This document shows positions 1 through 39,409 of a stretch of 64,000 bases of DNA, in pieces. Source of the stretch: Cristatella mucedo (lineage: Eukaryota; Bryozoa; Phylactolaemata; Cristatellidae). The DNA lies in contig WPIO01000014.1 in NCBI GenBank assembly GCA_009760855.2, positions 2,905,501-2,969,500 on the forward strand. The letters are read 5' to 3'. Numbering within the stretch: position 1 is the stretch's first letter; every line of letters begins with the position of its first letter. The position numbers were made by a program, and so were the translations under genes. The notes under the pieces were generated by a model that worked only from the letters and a program-made list of their open reading frames with translations, was not told where the DNA came from and did not search any database.

Positions 1-79
1 ATTATACCTAGGTTTCGTGCAAATTCAACAGGAGATTATGCTGTTAGAGCGATTTTGATAACTTCTGCGATTAGATTTA

Positions 80-225
80 TGGTGGTGGTTTGGTCCAGCG
101 GTTAAGGTGCTCGCCCCGATCAAGGTCTGGCTGAGGTCGTGGGCTCGAGCCCTGAGACATCCATGAAGCGCCTAAATAGAGATTAAGTTCTCTTTGGGTG
201 CTATACAAATAATTTATATTTTTAT
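80..225 (+). repeat. tRNA-derived SINE, copy-A specific
   Basis: A-box-like GGTCCAGCGGTTAAGGTGCTC and B-box-like GGGCTCGAGCCC are followed by a hairpin tail GCGCCTAAATAGAGATT...TTCTCT and an AT-rich end. Copy B at about 44,200 lacks it, so it inserted after the duplication. Confidence 0.85.
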
Positions 226-568
226 AGTATTAAAACGATTAAATCTCCTATTTAACTCCTAAATATTTGCCCGTGAGCTTGTATTTGGTTCGTTCTGAGT
301 TAGTTCATTTCTGTTATTCTTGATCTACACTTTTGGATTATTCGTTTTACGCTTAGATGTATTACAGTTTAGGACTTATAGCACAATGTTCAAGCAAATT
401 TAAGTGGCTGGCTCCAGATCGTGATAGAGCACCTGGGCCTTCTTTATGCTTGTCGGATTCTAGAGGGAGTCGAAAGATTTGCAAAACTAATGGAGTCTAA
501 ATGTATCAGTAAAATAACCAGCACACCCAAGCATTAAAATGCACTGCTCATCACCACAATCTTCTCAC

Positions 569-27890
<27,322 letters not shown>

Positions 27891-28400
27891 TCCGGAATCT
27901 GCAGAGCAGACAGCCTTCGCTCGCGCACCAGCCGCAGCAATGGTTGCCGCCCGACATTAACACAAGTCAGCATCCGCCAGAATATTTTACTGGCGTATAA
28001 CGGCGTCAGCGAAACCATTGGTGCAATAAGGAAGGTGAATGGTTTCACATTCGAACGGGCTTCGCGAAACTGCACTGAAGCACGAAGTACGAGGCAGCAC
28101 CTGCTGCGCCGACATTTACAGAAGACACTCGGGCAGCAGTCGTGAGCTTTTCACTCAACGAGCTCGAAATCGACGCTGTAACAGCACGTTGGCCAAGCAT
28201 GACCGTAAGTCGCACAGTTTCGGCTGGGCGTTCGGATAAGTCCGCCCTGCCGACCGAATTAGTCGTCTTGTCCCACGCGTGGCTACGCTAATACTACCTA
28301 CGGGTAGCTCACACGACCCAACCGCCTCTTCACCACCCCAAAGCCTACGCACCTTAATAAACGTATCTCAATTTTTCATTAATGAGATAACAAGTTACAT
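27891..28400 (-). promoter_or_regulatory. Putative 5' UTR/promoter region of gene A
   Basis: The 500 bases upstream of the gene A ATG are richer in G, C and CpG than the surrounding DNA. They carry short open frames on the minus strand that overlap the start region. No TATA box or other core element is convincing. This is a positional inference only. Confidence 0.3.
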
Positions 28401-29039
28401 CCCTCGTCTCTAATGTCGTCAACGATGAGCCGATGAGGTTGCAGCTAGCATGGCGTGGACGACCCAAGCCAATGCAAATTAAATCCATTGCTGCTTCCTC
28501 TTGTACTGCTTCCCCTCGTACTGCTTCGCTTAGCTGTTACTTAAGCAACTTCCGCTGCTTCGCAAAATGGCAGCCAAAGTAGTAGTCACGTTTGGTCGTA
28601 AGCCCACGTTCGGTCGTAAATTTTATAAATGGCAATAACAGCGAACCAGACAAAGTTGTTTTCCGGTCATAAAATTCAGCGCCGTCAAAAATTAATCACG
28701 AGCCGGAATTTAAAGAAGATAATTTGTAATGCCTTATTCTGAAGCGATGATGCAAGGACAACGGCACTGTGATCTGATGGCAGAATTCAGAAACTGCTAA
28801 TCCCTGTCACAATAATCTAGCACCGGTAACTACTGAACTGCGATTTAGTGGCGTCGGTCACTAACATTTCGGCGGCATTGTAGCCAGGGTGTCCGCTGCT
28901 CATTCTTTGGTTCTAGTGACAATTCGTACTACAAGTAATTAATATAATTCATTTATATAGCAGCAAGAAATTAAATTCTAGAGTGAGTGTGTCTAACGAC
29001 GGGATGATACATATCTCCAGGTGAGAGATTATGACGACA

Positions 29040-29235
29040 CCAAAGACCAAGGATGCTACTATCATGCTACTAACAACCTAAACTGGTCTCCTAACTTAGC
29101 TATGCTTCTCACTATATCTTTATCTTTATCTATATCACTTACCTTTCTTGCATGAGATGAAGTCTGATAGCTACCGAATGTGCATCGAAATCCAGCTAGG
29201 CTTTTAGTTCGCTTTTCAAAACTCTCGAGCGTAAC
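29040..29235 (+). mobile_element. LINE type 1-like 3' fragment
   Basis: Contains ATGCTACTAACAACCTAAAC, then ATGAGATGAAGTCTGATAGC and the UTR motif ACTCTCGAGCGTAACA, which parallel the type 1 3' ends. Confidence 0.55.
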
Positions 29236-30295
29236 ATCAAGCGCTTACAGCCGGTGCAAAACTCTGCAGCTTGCTTGTCTGCGGCAGGCGTCACAGTTTC
29301 CAAAACACACCACTTGTCGCCAATCTGCACTGGCTACCAGTCAAACAATTCATCGACTTCAAGGTTCTGTCACTCACCTTTAGGTCTCTTTATCCTTTGG
29401 CTCCAGAAAGAGCTAGGATGGTTGCCGGTTGATCAACGGATACAGAGCAAAGTTGTTACGCTGACCCACAAGGCCAGCCACGGCTTGGCTCCTTCGTACC
29501 TAGCTGAACTGCTGTACCAGTTTCAGCCTGTTCGCGCCCTCAGGTTCTGTGTGGACAATAAATTAGCTGTTCCATTCCTCCGCTTAAAGACAGTTGGTGA
29601 CAGAAGCTTTAGCTCCGCAGGTCCTAAACTGTATAACTCGCTTCGACAATTCTTACGCAACGACATCTACTCTCCAAGTGCCGACTATGGCACATCTTTT
29701 TTAGCGGTCCTGAACTGCTACTTCTATGCTACTCACTACCTCAACTGCTCTCCTAACTCAGCTATGCTTCCCACTTTCTCTTTGTTGCGAGAGACGAAGT
29801 CTGTTGGGTACCGAATGCGTACCGAAAGCCGCTTAGGCTGTGAGTGAGCTATACAAAACTCTACTGCGTAACACCCATATGGTCTTTATGACTTTGTGGA
29901 GTTACAGACGGAGATTCATTGCATTACATCAGTTATAATCCCTCACCGGACTTAGCATCATACAATCTGTCTATCGGAATCTGATCGTTTACCTATTCCT
30001 CGTTAGAACTTGCATCCTTTGGAGACCGTGCTTTTAGTTCGTATGCTCCTAAATCCTGGAACTCACGTCCGACTTGCGTCACGACATCCCCTGACTTGAC
30101 CAGACCACATTTAAAAAGAAACTGAAACGCATCTATTTAGGACAGCATTTATTAAGTCCCTGTGATTCGCCCTTTAAGAGCTTATGCTTGCTGACACTGT
30201 GCATGCTGCCACTAACCACATTTGCATGCTGACCCTATGCATGTCACCCCTAACCATGTTACTCATATTGTTTATCAAGCATGTTCACCGATACC
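29235..30295 (+). mobile_element. LINE type 2 fragment split by a nested LINE type 1 (29,406-29,940)
   Basis: 29,235-29,405 carries a type 2 frame (LHWLPVKQFIDFKVLSLTFR, then SLYPLAP). 29,950-30,295 resumes the type 2 C-terminus (FGDRAFSSYAPKSWNS in one frame) and 3' UTR. Between them sits a well-preserved type 1 3' fragment (WLPVDQRIQSKVVTLTHKAS to FRNDI-type end and UTR). Type 1 therefore inserted into an older type 2 copy. Confidence 0.7.
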
Positions 30296-30299
30296 GCAG

Positions 30300-31190
30300 A
30301 TGTTCTGTCCGCTGAGCACAGACTAGAGCTGCCAGTCACAGAGACGTCGAGTGGTGTAACGCTACAATACGCACACCTGGGATGAAGGACAAAAGCCTTT
30401 TCGGGCCTTGTGCGAAGCTTTTAGTCCAGCGTCGACGACTCGCTGAGCTGCGCTTCGAGGCTCTAGCTCCATTAGTATCCGTCACGTGTCTTTTTCAAGG
30501 AGTAGCAATCTACTATACTGTATTGGCGCTGCTTGTGTGGAAAGAGACTTCCTTTCCCGAGCGACTACGGAACGTTAGTGACCATATTATACCGCACGTC
30601 AAACGTTCGTACGATACGCTAAAATGCCGAGATGAAGGTTCCATCATACTTTTACAGTGCACTATGACTTCTAGATCTACATCCAAAGCAAAAAATTACC
30701 TGCTGACAATGTACCCTTTCGAGCAGTTCTTAGAAAAATGTTTATTTCTCTTGGGACACCGCACAGATGTTTTATTATAGCACTATTATCATAACTACAT
30801 GCCCCAAGAGAATGAAACCAAAACCTCAGCACTAGAGAAGTCTCGCAACATTCATTACTCGTAAATTCTTGCCCTGCACTTGCTAGATAAGAACTTGTGG
30901 GGCTAATGGTGCTGCCGTCTTCCAGTGCCTGCTCCACGAAACCACTCAGCCGTCTCCACTGGTCGCCTTGCCAGTCAGCAATGTCAAGCACCACCATAGC
31001 ACACCATCGGTACGCTCAGGTAGAGTGACGCGTGCGTAGCATATACGCACCGCTGGCGGTGAGTGTAAATTCCGGGTGTGGCGCGAGCGGCAGAGAGACC
31101 AACAACGCCTCTTCAAGGACAACTGACGTTCCTCTAAAACCGAGAGACGACACTTTTGGGACGTAGTCTCTGTGAGTAATGCTTAGCAGA
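30300..31190. other. Intergenic, unassigned
   Basis: Contains a 132-codon plus-strand frame (30,382-30,780) and an overlapping 106-codon minus-strand frame (30,677-30,997; VVLDIADWQGDQWRRLSGFV...). Neither matches a family I know. Splice support is lacking. Confidence 0.35.
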
Positions 31191-31310
31191 GCACTTATAA
31201 TAATAATAAGACGTTTTATATAGAGCCCTAGAGAACTCAAATCTCTTTCTAAGCACTTTTCATTGGCTGAAAGGAAGCACGATCAAATGAATAGTGGTAC
31301 CAACAGCCGA
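31190..31310 (-). mobile_element. LINE type 2 3' tip
   Basis: (AAT)n tail, GAGCCCTAGAGAACTCAAAT and CTTTCTAAGCACTTTTCATT. Confidence 0.6.
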
Positions 31311-31389
31311 CTATATAGCAGGACGGACAATCGGTACACCGCCGAAGCTAGGATGAGGTGCAGGCCGTAAGGCCGCTTTGCTCTGCTTT

Positions 31390-31735
31390 CGTGCGCGAGA
31401 CTCACGGAGTCACGGATCCGCGATGCGGCTCCGACGTCTTGTCTGTGCTAATTCAGGAACGCAAACCCGGCACGAAGCACACATTCCAGGTATCTCATCC
31501 ACGTCGGGTGGCTTAGACGCTGGCGGCGGCGGCGCTGCGCCGAGAACGCTTCTTTGAAAAAACCTAGAATGATTCTCTGGAACCTCAGGCCAGAACGCCT
31601 CCTCTAACGCTTCCTTTACGTCTTTTATCGTTCGCTTTCCGCTTTCCAGCTCAAGATATGCGTCGAGTGTCTCGCCCGCTAGGAACCTTTGTACCTTGCT
31701 CGTACAAGATGGACGCCTTAGGCATCAAAGCGTTC
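31390..31735 (-). pseudogene. Ty3/gypsy-like gag fragment (low confidence)
   Basis: On the minus strand one frame reads QRFLAGETLDAYLELESGKR, TIKDVKEALEEAFWPEVP, then PPPPASKPPDVDEIPGMC. F..G.A...YLEL......D.K..L...F resembles the gag capsid region of metazoan gypsy elements. No adjacent protease or RT was found. GC-rich surroundings. Confidence 0.4.
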
Positions 31736-31739
31736 AATT

Positions 31740-33130
31740 TAGAGGTCAAGCAGCGATCGGCCGTCCTACACCGGCGCCATCATTGCCGTATACATTCTCG
31801 GCTATCAATTGTAGTACTGCTGTGGCTCCGGCGGCAGCAGTGCTAGTGGACTCCCACGGCCACACAGAGCGGATGGGCGCGGTGAGCGAGACTCAATCTG
31901 CATTACTCTCAACGCGTACAAATACGAGAGATCGATAAATCAAAGCAGACGACAAGAAATATAACATGCATTAGTTGCCTGACGCTATGCTGTGTCAAAG
32001 GATTAGCTAATGAACACAGGTGAGGCACATCCATTAATGGCGAGGCGGTGCTCTAATTACAACCTCAGAAGCTGCATGCTCACACAATGCAGCTATTTCA
32101 AGATGCTTTCTAAGTCTGCGGCAAAGCTTATATGGTGGCGGCGGCTAGAAGCCAGCGACAGCTAGACGGCGGCGCCGCGGCGGCGCTGGCCCCGCTGCAG
32201 CGCGGGCGCCGCTGCAGGCGCGTTCCTTTGATTCCGGACGCCTCGGTTCGTTTACTAGCTCACAGCGTTGAGCTGCGGTTGGCCAACCGCGCCGCACTCG
32301 TTATTCCTTGAGGGCTGCAGCTGGTCTCCGAAAATGTGGCTGAAGCTCAGAGGGCCGGGTCGCTTCGCTATGCATGAATGGATATTTAGCTGGCGAACCG
32401 GCAGCGCACGGCCTCTCGTCACCTGTTCGGCAGCCGACAAGTGCCCAGTTTGAGCGAGAGTCAAAACTGTCGTCTGAAATTCTACTCTGTATGGAAGGCG
32501 AACGCTGCGCCACGAACGAGGGGAGAAATATTTAACCGCGTTCGAAAGAACTCATCTCATTGCTCCATCTTGAAAGGGCGTGTGCTGATGATATGTTGGA
32601 ATGGCTAGCGAGAAGGTCCTCATCTGGCGCCTTGGCCTAGATTCCTTCCGCAGGAAGTTCTCGACGAGATTGGATGCGTATCCCGGCGGTCGAAGAAGCT
32701 ACGCAGCTAGTCTGAGGCCTATACTCCTAGAGTGGAGCCTGTGGGACGCTGGCACTCGTGGAACTCGACTAGTCAATGTACACGTTTGTGTGCGGCGTCA
32801 TCTTGCGCCCCATGTAGTTTTGTTATGTGTAGGATTTCCACTGTGGTATTGACTCACACCCCTGCGTAGGTCACGCATTTGCATTGTAACATGTCGTGTA
32901 CCCGTGCGATCTCTCTTGCCACGCTATGCCGAGAGCGTCACGCGTAGCGACCAAGACCTGCCACAACTGGAGTGGGAAGTCCTACTGGTAATAGCCTCCT
33001 ACCGCCTAGCCTGGGTTACAGCTGTGCTGCAAGGCCCTCGCCGCGAACTTACGAGGAACGCGGTGGCACCCGCTCACTGCTTAGCCAAGCCACTGCCGCA
33101 TCTTAGGGACCATTAATCGCGCGAAGGGCG
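31740..33130. other. GC- and CpG-rich intergenic block
   Basis: GC-rich with many CpG, peaking at about 32,140-32,230 (GGCGGCGCCGCGGCGGCG and similar). It could be a CpG-island promoter of an unseen gene or part of a GC-rich retroelement next to the gag-like fragment. No exon was recognised. Confidence 0.4.
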
Positions 33131-33190
33131 CCCCAGTTCAATTCCGGAAGCCGTGGCACACCGGCCAAAGCTACAGGTCAATCCACTACG

Positions 33191-33378
33191 GCTGTGGTTC
33201 TCAACCTTCCTATTGCCGCAACCTTTGAAAACAGTTTCTCATTTTTTGACGACCCCAACCACGAAATTATTTTGTGCAAAATGTAGAAATGCATGTTTTT
33301 ATATTGTCTTAGACGAGCCCTGTGAAAGTTTCATTCGACCCAAAAAGAGGTCGCGACCCACAAGTTGAGAACCGCTTC
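33191..33378. mobile_element. Short hAT element resembling SPIN (non-autonomous)
   Basis: About 188 bp. The left end CTGTGGTTCTCAACCTTCC and the right end AAGTTGAGAACCGC are inverted repeats of each other (GGTTCTCAAC core). Internal words GGTCGCGACC, TTTCACAGGGCTCG (reverse sense) and a GTGGTTGGGGTCG block match, from memory, the SPIN family of hAT elements. The 8 bases on either side, CACTACGG and CGCTATAG, differ only by transitions, consistent with a decayed 8-bp target duplication. Confidence 0.7.
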
Positions 33379-33399
33379 GCTATAGTTCCTTAGTTGTTT

Positions 33400-34015
33400 C
33401 TCGGCTTGATTGTGATTCCCTTCGGCTGGGCTACCGAAGAAAGCAACTAGGCCAATGCAGCTGGCTATGAATATGGCTGCAAGGCTAGTCTTCAAGTCCC
33501 AGAGGTTTGAGCACGTGCTTCCTTTGCTAAAAGAGCTAGGATGGATGCCAGTTGAGCAACAGATGCAAGGCCCGCCACGGCTTGGCTCCTTCGTACCTAG
33601 CTGAACTGTTGCACCAGTTTCAACTTCTTCACACCCTCAGGTCCTGTGTGGACAATGAATTAGCTTTTCTATTTCTCCGCTTAAAGACCGTTGGCGACAG
33701 AAGCATAAGCTCTGTAGGTCCTAGACTATGGAACTCGCTTTAACAATTCTTACGCAACGACAACTACTCCCCTACTGCCGACTATGGCACATCCTATTCA
33801 GCGGCCCTGAGCTGCTACTTCCATGCTACTCACTACCTCAACTGCTCTCCTGACTCTGCTATGCTTCCCACTTTCTCTTTGTTGCGCGAGACGGAGTCTG
33901 TTGGCTACCGAATGCGTACCGAAAGCCGCTTAGGCTGTTTGTGCGCTATCCAAAACTCTCCTGCGTAACACCCGCATAGTCTTCATGACTTTGTGGAGTT
34001 ACAGACGGAGATACA
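33400..34015 (+). mobile_element. LINE type 1 3' fragment
   Basis: The GLAPSYLAELLHQFQLLHTL frame, then VGDRSISSVGPRLWNSL, then the UTR to GTTACAGACGGAGATACAT. Starts just after the SPIN-like element. Confidence 0.8.
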
Positions 34016-34302
34016 TATTTGAAGGCTACGGCTTGGGCAGCGCCAGCTGCCGCTGCAGCCGCCGCCGCCTCTGCTCGGCCTCAAATATATGCTGCCAGCG
34101 CGGGCCGCTCACACTGTACTGTGTAAAGTGCTATAACGATCATAGGCATTGCTGCGTGCTCTCGATCTCGCCACAGCGGACGCTCGCACTGTGCTGCACT
34201 GCGCTGCTCTGATCAGCGTAGATGATGGTGCCGACCCGAGCGACTACGATCCAACGTCCTAGCCGGGCCCCGCCGGTGCCACTGCAGCAGCCTCCGCTGC
34301 CG

Positions 34303-34308
<6 letters not shown>

Positions 34309-34377
<69 letters not shown>
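34309..34377. repeat. (CCG)23 trinucleotide repeat
   Basis: Perfect (GCC/CCG)n in the GC-rich part of the intergenic region, next to further GC-rich sequence. Apparent poly-Gly and poly-Ala frames are products of the repeat. Confidence 0.97.
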
Positions 34378-34378
<1 letters not shown>

Positions 34379-34734
34379 AACGAGAGAAGCGGACAAGCTC
34401 GCTCGTCTCGAGCGCCGCCATCTACTTAGAGCGCGGTTGGATGGACCGCGGTTATAGATTGAATTTTGCCAAAGCGGCCAATTTGCCGGAAATTCAGAGA
34501 CGACGGCCAACTAGCTGATTCATGTCTGTGGATCCGTGAAACTTCTTTTCTGTGGGAGCGTGGGGTGGGTGATGTGGCAGCACGCGCCGCGTCTGACGAG
34601 GAAGCGCACCGACGCATGCGCACTCATGGTTTGTGAAAACCAGCAATCTGCATAAGCGAAGGGCGCTTACCAAGAGCGCTGCTAGATGCTGAGTTCCGAA
34701 CAAACGGACTGAGACTGCAAGAAGTAGCGTGCTG

Positions 34735-34810
34735 TAGTTCTTAGCGCCTAGAAAGAGATTGAGTTCTCTGAGGGCGCTTTATCAAGTGAATAATTAGTAT
34801 TATTATTATT
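34735..34810 (+). mobile_element. LINE type 2 3' tip
   Basis: GCGCCTAGAAAGAGATTGAG then TTCTCTGAGGGCGCTTTATC, followed by (ATT)n. Only about 70 bases of 3' end. Confidence 0.65.
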
Positions 34811-34889
34811 AATAGCATACATGGTCGCCGTCGCCAAATAAGCGCATGCGGATATAAAAGCGTTGTGTGTACACTTTCTTATATATTAT

Positions 34890-35020
34890 AATAATATAAT
34901 TTATTTATATAGCGCCCCAAGAGAACCTAATCTCTATTCAGGCGCTTCACATGTGCCTTGGGGCTCGAGCCCACGACCTTGGTGGGGGCGAGCACCTTAA
35001 CCGCTAGACCAAACCACTAA
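34890..35020 (-). repeat. tRNA-derived SINE
   Basis: Full-length reverse copy: AT-rich tail, hairpin GCGCCCCAAGAGAAC...ATTCAGGCGC, GGGCTCGAGCCC, and a clear A-box complement (GCACCTTAACCGC). Confidence 0.85.
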
Positions 35021-35504
35021 AAAGCATACGTAAGCAAACAAACCGGGACGCCGGCTAGTAAGCGTCAAACAAAAGTCATCGCGAAAGAGTCTTTGTGCTG
35101 TATTTCTTAAGATTTAAAATTAGCCGACTTCAAAATAATCGCTATACTGACCCTACCGGAACTGGGGAGTCGGTAGCGTGGCCTAGCAATATAGAGCATA
35201 ATAATTATGAAGAATTTTTTATAGCGTAGTAAGTGTGTTCAATCCTTTTGTATGCACGTTAAATTTGCTGGAAAGATTTACTAATGATGCTAGATTTCGG
35301 CTATTAGCTCCGTCGTTCAACCGGAAGAAAATGGCAGCAGAAGTACCTTTCCAGCTATCGCATCGCTTGCAGAAGGAAATAAAGGATTGTCTGCACCAAG
35401 TCTGAAACTCTCGACCATCCTTTTAGGCAGAGACCAATAGGTTGATACTTCCTATCCACCGCCCCCACCTTACATGGTAGTTTATTGTTTTGTAGGCGCC
35501 TCAC

Positions 35505-35695
35505 CGTAATAAAAATAATAATAATGCACTTGATAAAGTGCCCTCAGAGAACTCAATCTCTCTCTAGGCGCTTTACATTTGCTGCAAACGGAAATGCGAT
35601 TGAATGGTGAGTAATATCATGCTTGATAAACAAAATGAATAGTATGGTTAGGGGTGATATGCACAGGGTCAGCGAGCTAGATAAAGAGGAAACCT
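35505..35695 (-). mobile_element. LINE type 2 3' end
   Basis: (AAT)n tail, tip GTGCCCTCAGAGAACTCAAT, UTR to about 35,690, where a type 1 fragment abuts. Confidence 0.7.
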
Positions 35696-35699
35696 CTAC

Positions 35700-36150
35700 C
35701 TCTGATCCACAAGTCACGCGGCGGCTTGGCTCTTTCATACATAGCTTAGCTACTTCACCAGTTTCAGCATCCTCTTGCCCTCAGGTTCTATGAGGACAAT
35801 AGATTAGGTGCTTCATTCCTGTGCTTTGATAACTTCGGAAACAAATTATTTTGCTCTCTAGGTCGAAGATTGTGAAACTCACTGCCACAGTTCTTATGAA
35901 ACGTGATTACTCTCCCGTTAACGACTGTAGCACATCCTATCTAGCCTTACTGTACGACTACTTCCATGCTAATCACTACTGGGAAAGCCCTCTTGACTCA
36001 GCAATGGGTCTCACTTTCTCTTTGTTACATGTGATGAATAATATTGACTACCGCATGCGTACCCGTATGCCGATAAGGCTTTGACTGGGCTACAGAAAAC
36101 TCTGTGTAACTATCAGTTGCGCTTGTGGCTTTGTAGAGTTACAGGCGAAA
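35700..36150 (+). mobile_element. Diverged LINE type 1 3' fragment
   Basis: Keeps the order of GGCGGCTTGGCTCTTTCATAC, CCTCAGGTTCTATGAGGACA and the AGAGTTACAG UTR end, with many substitutions. Confidence 0.6.
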
Positions 36151-37424
36151 AAACAGTACATAACAATTTAGGGCTACAACCCACGGTCACCACCGTGACC
36201 ACATCAGATAAAGATTTTTCCATAGATACTCTTAGAAGTGTATCCTTGTGGACCTTCGAGTGCGCAGCGCACCTATAGCATTTATATTAACCAAACTTCC
36301 GTAGACCCGCTATTGCTAGGCACGAGACTTCGGGCGAGCTGGGTCCAGTCACTATCAACATCGCAGGGTAGGCAGTCAACGTAGGCAGGTTTTGGGGCTT
36401 TCTTTGATGTGAGACAGTTCACATTGAGGGCGCGACCGCCGATTGAAATGGGCCCTCCCTCTGATAATCGTCTGCACCCAAGTCCACCGCCGTAATAACG
36501 TCACACCAATGTTGGGAAAATTATCGGCTGAGGCATAGCTGTGAGATGCTTGGTGAATAGAACTTATCACCGCAGTTAATTTAGCCGAACGCAGTGAAAT
36601 TCCAGTTTGGTTAAACATAGCCACTATTCAACAGGTAAGTTGACCTGCAAGATAATCCGGTGACTGGATAATGAACGGCTTTAATTCTAGTGCGTGTATA
36701 AAGTACGTGCAGCTGAACTCTTTTTGATTATAACACTGGGTCAGATGCAGCTGCAACGCACAACGCACCAATTCGTCTGCCTACCTACGGGAATATTCAG
36801 TTGAGGAAGCAGACAGATTCTACTCAAGTCAGTAAGCCTGCGCAAGTCGTTATACTCGTCACCGTGCTGACTGACTCTGGGAAGTGACTATTTCTAAACT
36901 ATTTCCAGTGCAGGAATTTAAGTCTGTGACTTTGGATGGTCTACAATTACTCGTTCCACTTTGTCTCAAATAAAAGAGAATAGAGAGACTGCGCGAAATA
37001 CGCTCGAGCATACCCGCGGTCTAATTTTGTCTCCCTATTAATCACTTAACAGTGCCCTTTACAAAGAATACAGGGACCTTAGGACATAGTTATTTTACTA
37101 TGTACGCAAAGTGGTATCAAATATATTCTTGTCGGAAAAGTAATAGTGTTTTTGATCTTTAAAAGCCGATTAGTCTTCTTAGAATGGGAGATGAATTTCC
37201 AAATGAGGTGTCTAGCGGTTGGCAAAAGTTTACGCTGAGGTAATTAATGCAAGGAACGGAGGGTGAGAACTGCGATTGGGTTATTACACTGGGAATGGGC
37301 TTTGCCACCTTGCGTGCTTTCTCAATCATGTGCATATTAATCCTAGCTTGTTTAAAACTTAAATTAAACCGTAAGCCAACTAGGTGATGCTGCATTTACG
37401 TGCGATTTGGTGCGCTTAATATAT

Positions 37425-37500
37425 TAATATTAATAATAAAACATTTGATAAAGCTCCCTCAGGGAACTTAGTCTTTTTTTAGGCCCTTTACATGTTTTGC
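37425..37500 (-). mobile_element. LINE type 2 3' tip
   Basis: AT-rich tail followed by GCTCCCTCAGGGAACTTAGT and GGCCCTTTACATG. Confidence 0.55.
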
Positions 37501-38749
37501 TATTAATCAGAGCTGATCCAAAATTGATCCAAACCGATCGGCTCCTTTCGTCCTGTGGCACTCCACTAGCGGCAGCGGGTGGGCGAGTAAGTCGGTGGAG
37601 AAGTAAGCAGAAATTGCAGGAAATTACTTTTTAAATGGTATCGATGCGAAAGATCTTAAGGTTTTGTGATTTTCTGACGATTTTTTAGACCAATTTGGAC
37701 GTCAGCTACAGTCTGAATGAGTATCGAGTGAGGCCAGCTCTATTGCCTTCCATAGAGGTGGCCTTTTACCGTCAAAAGCACGTCGAGGGGGCTCTTCCGC
37801 TAACGATATGTCACGGCAATATGGCAGTGCATTGGCTTCAGGTGCCACTGCGAAAGGCAACAAAAAGTCACGTGCAACTTTTCTCCGACCGATATTTGAC
37901 GTAGTGCAATTAGCAAACGAAGGAAATGTGTGAGCTACGACTTGCTTATATTTGTAGCCTCCGTCAAACGATTTTTTGCATTTAGCGTGTATCTCCCAAG
38001 TCAGTCACATGAAAGGGAAAATCACAAGCCTATCATTTGTTTCATCTCTTGCCATCTCCCAGCTAGCACAATAAAGTACACAAATGAACAGAGCTAGGTA
38101 ATGTGCAGGTATTGTACCCAAAGCCATACTGTGGCAATGGGCAGACAACTTGTTTGGACTGCCAGCACTCCTAAATCAGGATAACAGCATCTGCATATTC
38201 AAGAAATGTGACAACAAATGAAACCCAGAGAGCCAAGAGTCCACTGCAACAGATATCTAAATGCAAGGTAAATGAGTCTGATCTTGTTGCTCTCAAGAGC
38301 TGGATGCTCCTTTCAGTGTTTAAACTCGCGTCACGTGTCCATCTCACTTGATGGACTGTCTGTTAGAAAAAAGAAAACTCAATCTAAAAGGATGGAGCTA
38401 ACCGTGTCTGACGCATTTGTGTACTTCAGTTGGCTGGAAAATTAGGAAGCGCCACTAACAAAATATCTACAATGAATAGTGTGCGATGCTCGGTGAGTCA
38501 CGTGTCAGCCGATGCACACTAAGAAAATTAGGCATTATTGTGCTTGCCATATTTACAATATAGACGACAGTTGTGTTGCACAGCATGTAATATATCTGTG
38601 TCTGAAACTTCATAAAGAGACATCGACTCATTAGGTGTCATACATGAGAGTTCTCTATAGCACACTCAAAGCATAAGCAGCTTTTGGCTCCCACCTCCGA
38701 CGGGAGCACCTGCCAACAGGCAGTACCTCCCCGCGAGCCTAATATAATG

Positions 38750-38905
38750 TTATGTAACTCGTTTGTATAGCACCTAGTAGAACTAAATCTCTATTCAAGT
38801 GCGTCACCTGTGCCTCAGGGCGCGAGCCTACGACCGTGGTTATTAAATACGCCCATCGTGACCTTGGTCAAGGCGAGAACCTTAACCTCTGGGCCCACCA
38901 TAAAC
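38750..38905 (-). repeat. tRNA-derived SINE, diverged
   Basis: Same layout. It contains an insertion between the B and A boxes like that in the 59,365 copy (TTATTAAATA...), suggesting a subfamily. Confidence 0.75.
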
Positions 38906-39409
38906 GGACTGAGGCACTTTCGAATGCTTTCCGAAGTGATTCGGATACAGCGCTTTCCAAGGCAAGATAAATGACAATTACGAGCCAAAAAATAAATGCT
39001 CTGAAACGCTGGGCCCTCAATGCCTGCATCGCTATCTAAACAGTGTTTACGGAGTTTCACCGTGACGGGACAATTGGGAATGTCATCGAAGGTGGCCGAG
39101 CGAACTGATGCCGGCGCCTGCCTTCACCAGGCCATGGGTAGACGCAGTGCATCTTTGATATGGTGAGCAATTCTGAGTAGGTTAGCCAGACAGTAAGAGA
39201 ATTTGCAATCCGGCATTCATTCAAATAATTTTGTACACTACCAATCATAAAGGAAATGTTGATACGACACTCCTGAATCTAAAAAGTATGGCGAGCTTTC
39301 TGGTAAATAAGAAATGAAAATCCACAGCACTTAACTGATTTATAGGGTGGAGCGGTTTAGTTTACGTTTTCCCTCAGACTCTGCCTTTGTGGAAGCGACT
39401 CCTGGGGCT

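Noticed and set aside
34140-34510. Poly-Gly and poly-Ala frames
   Set aside because: Products of the (CCG)23 tract; flanking residues match nothing.
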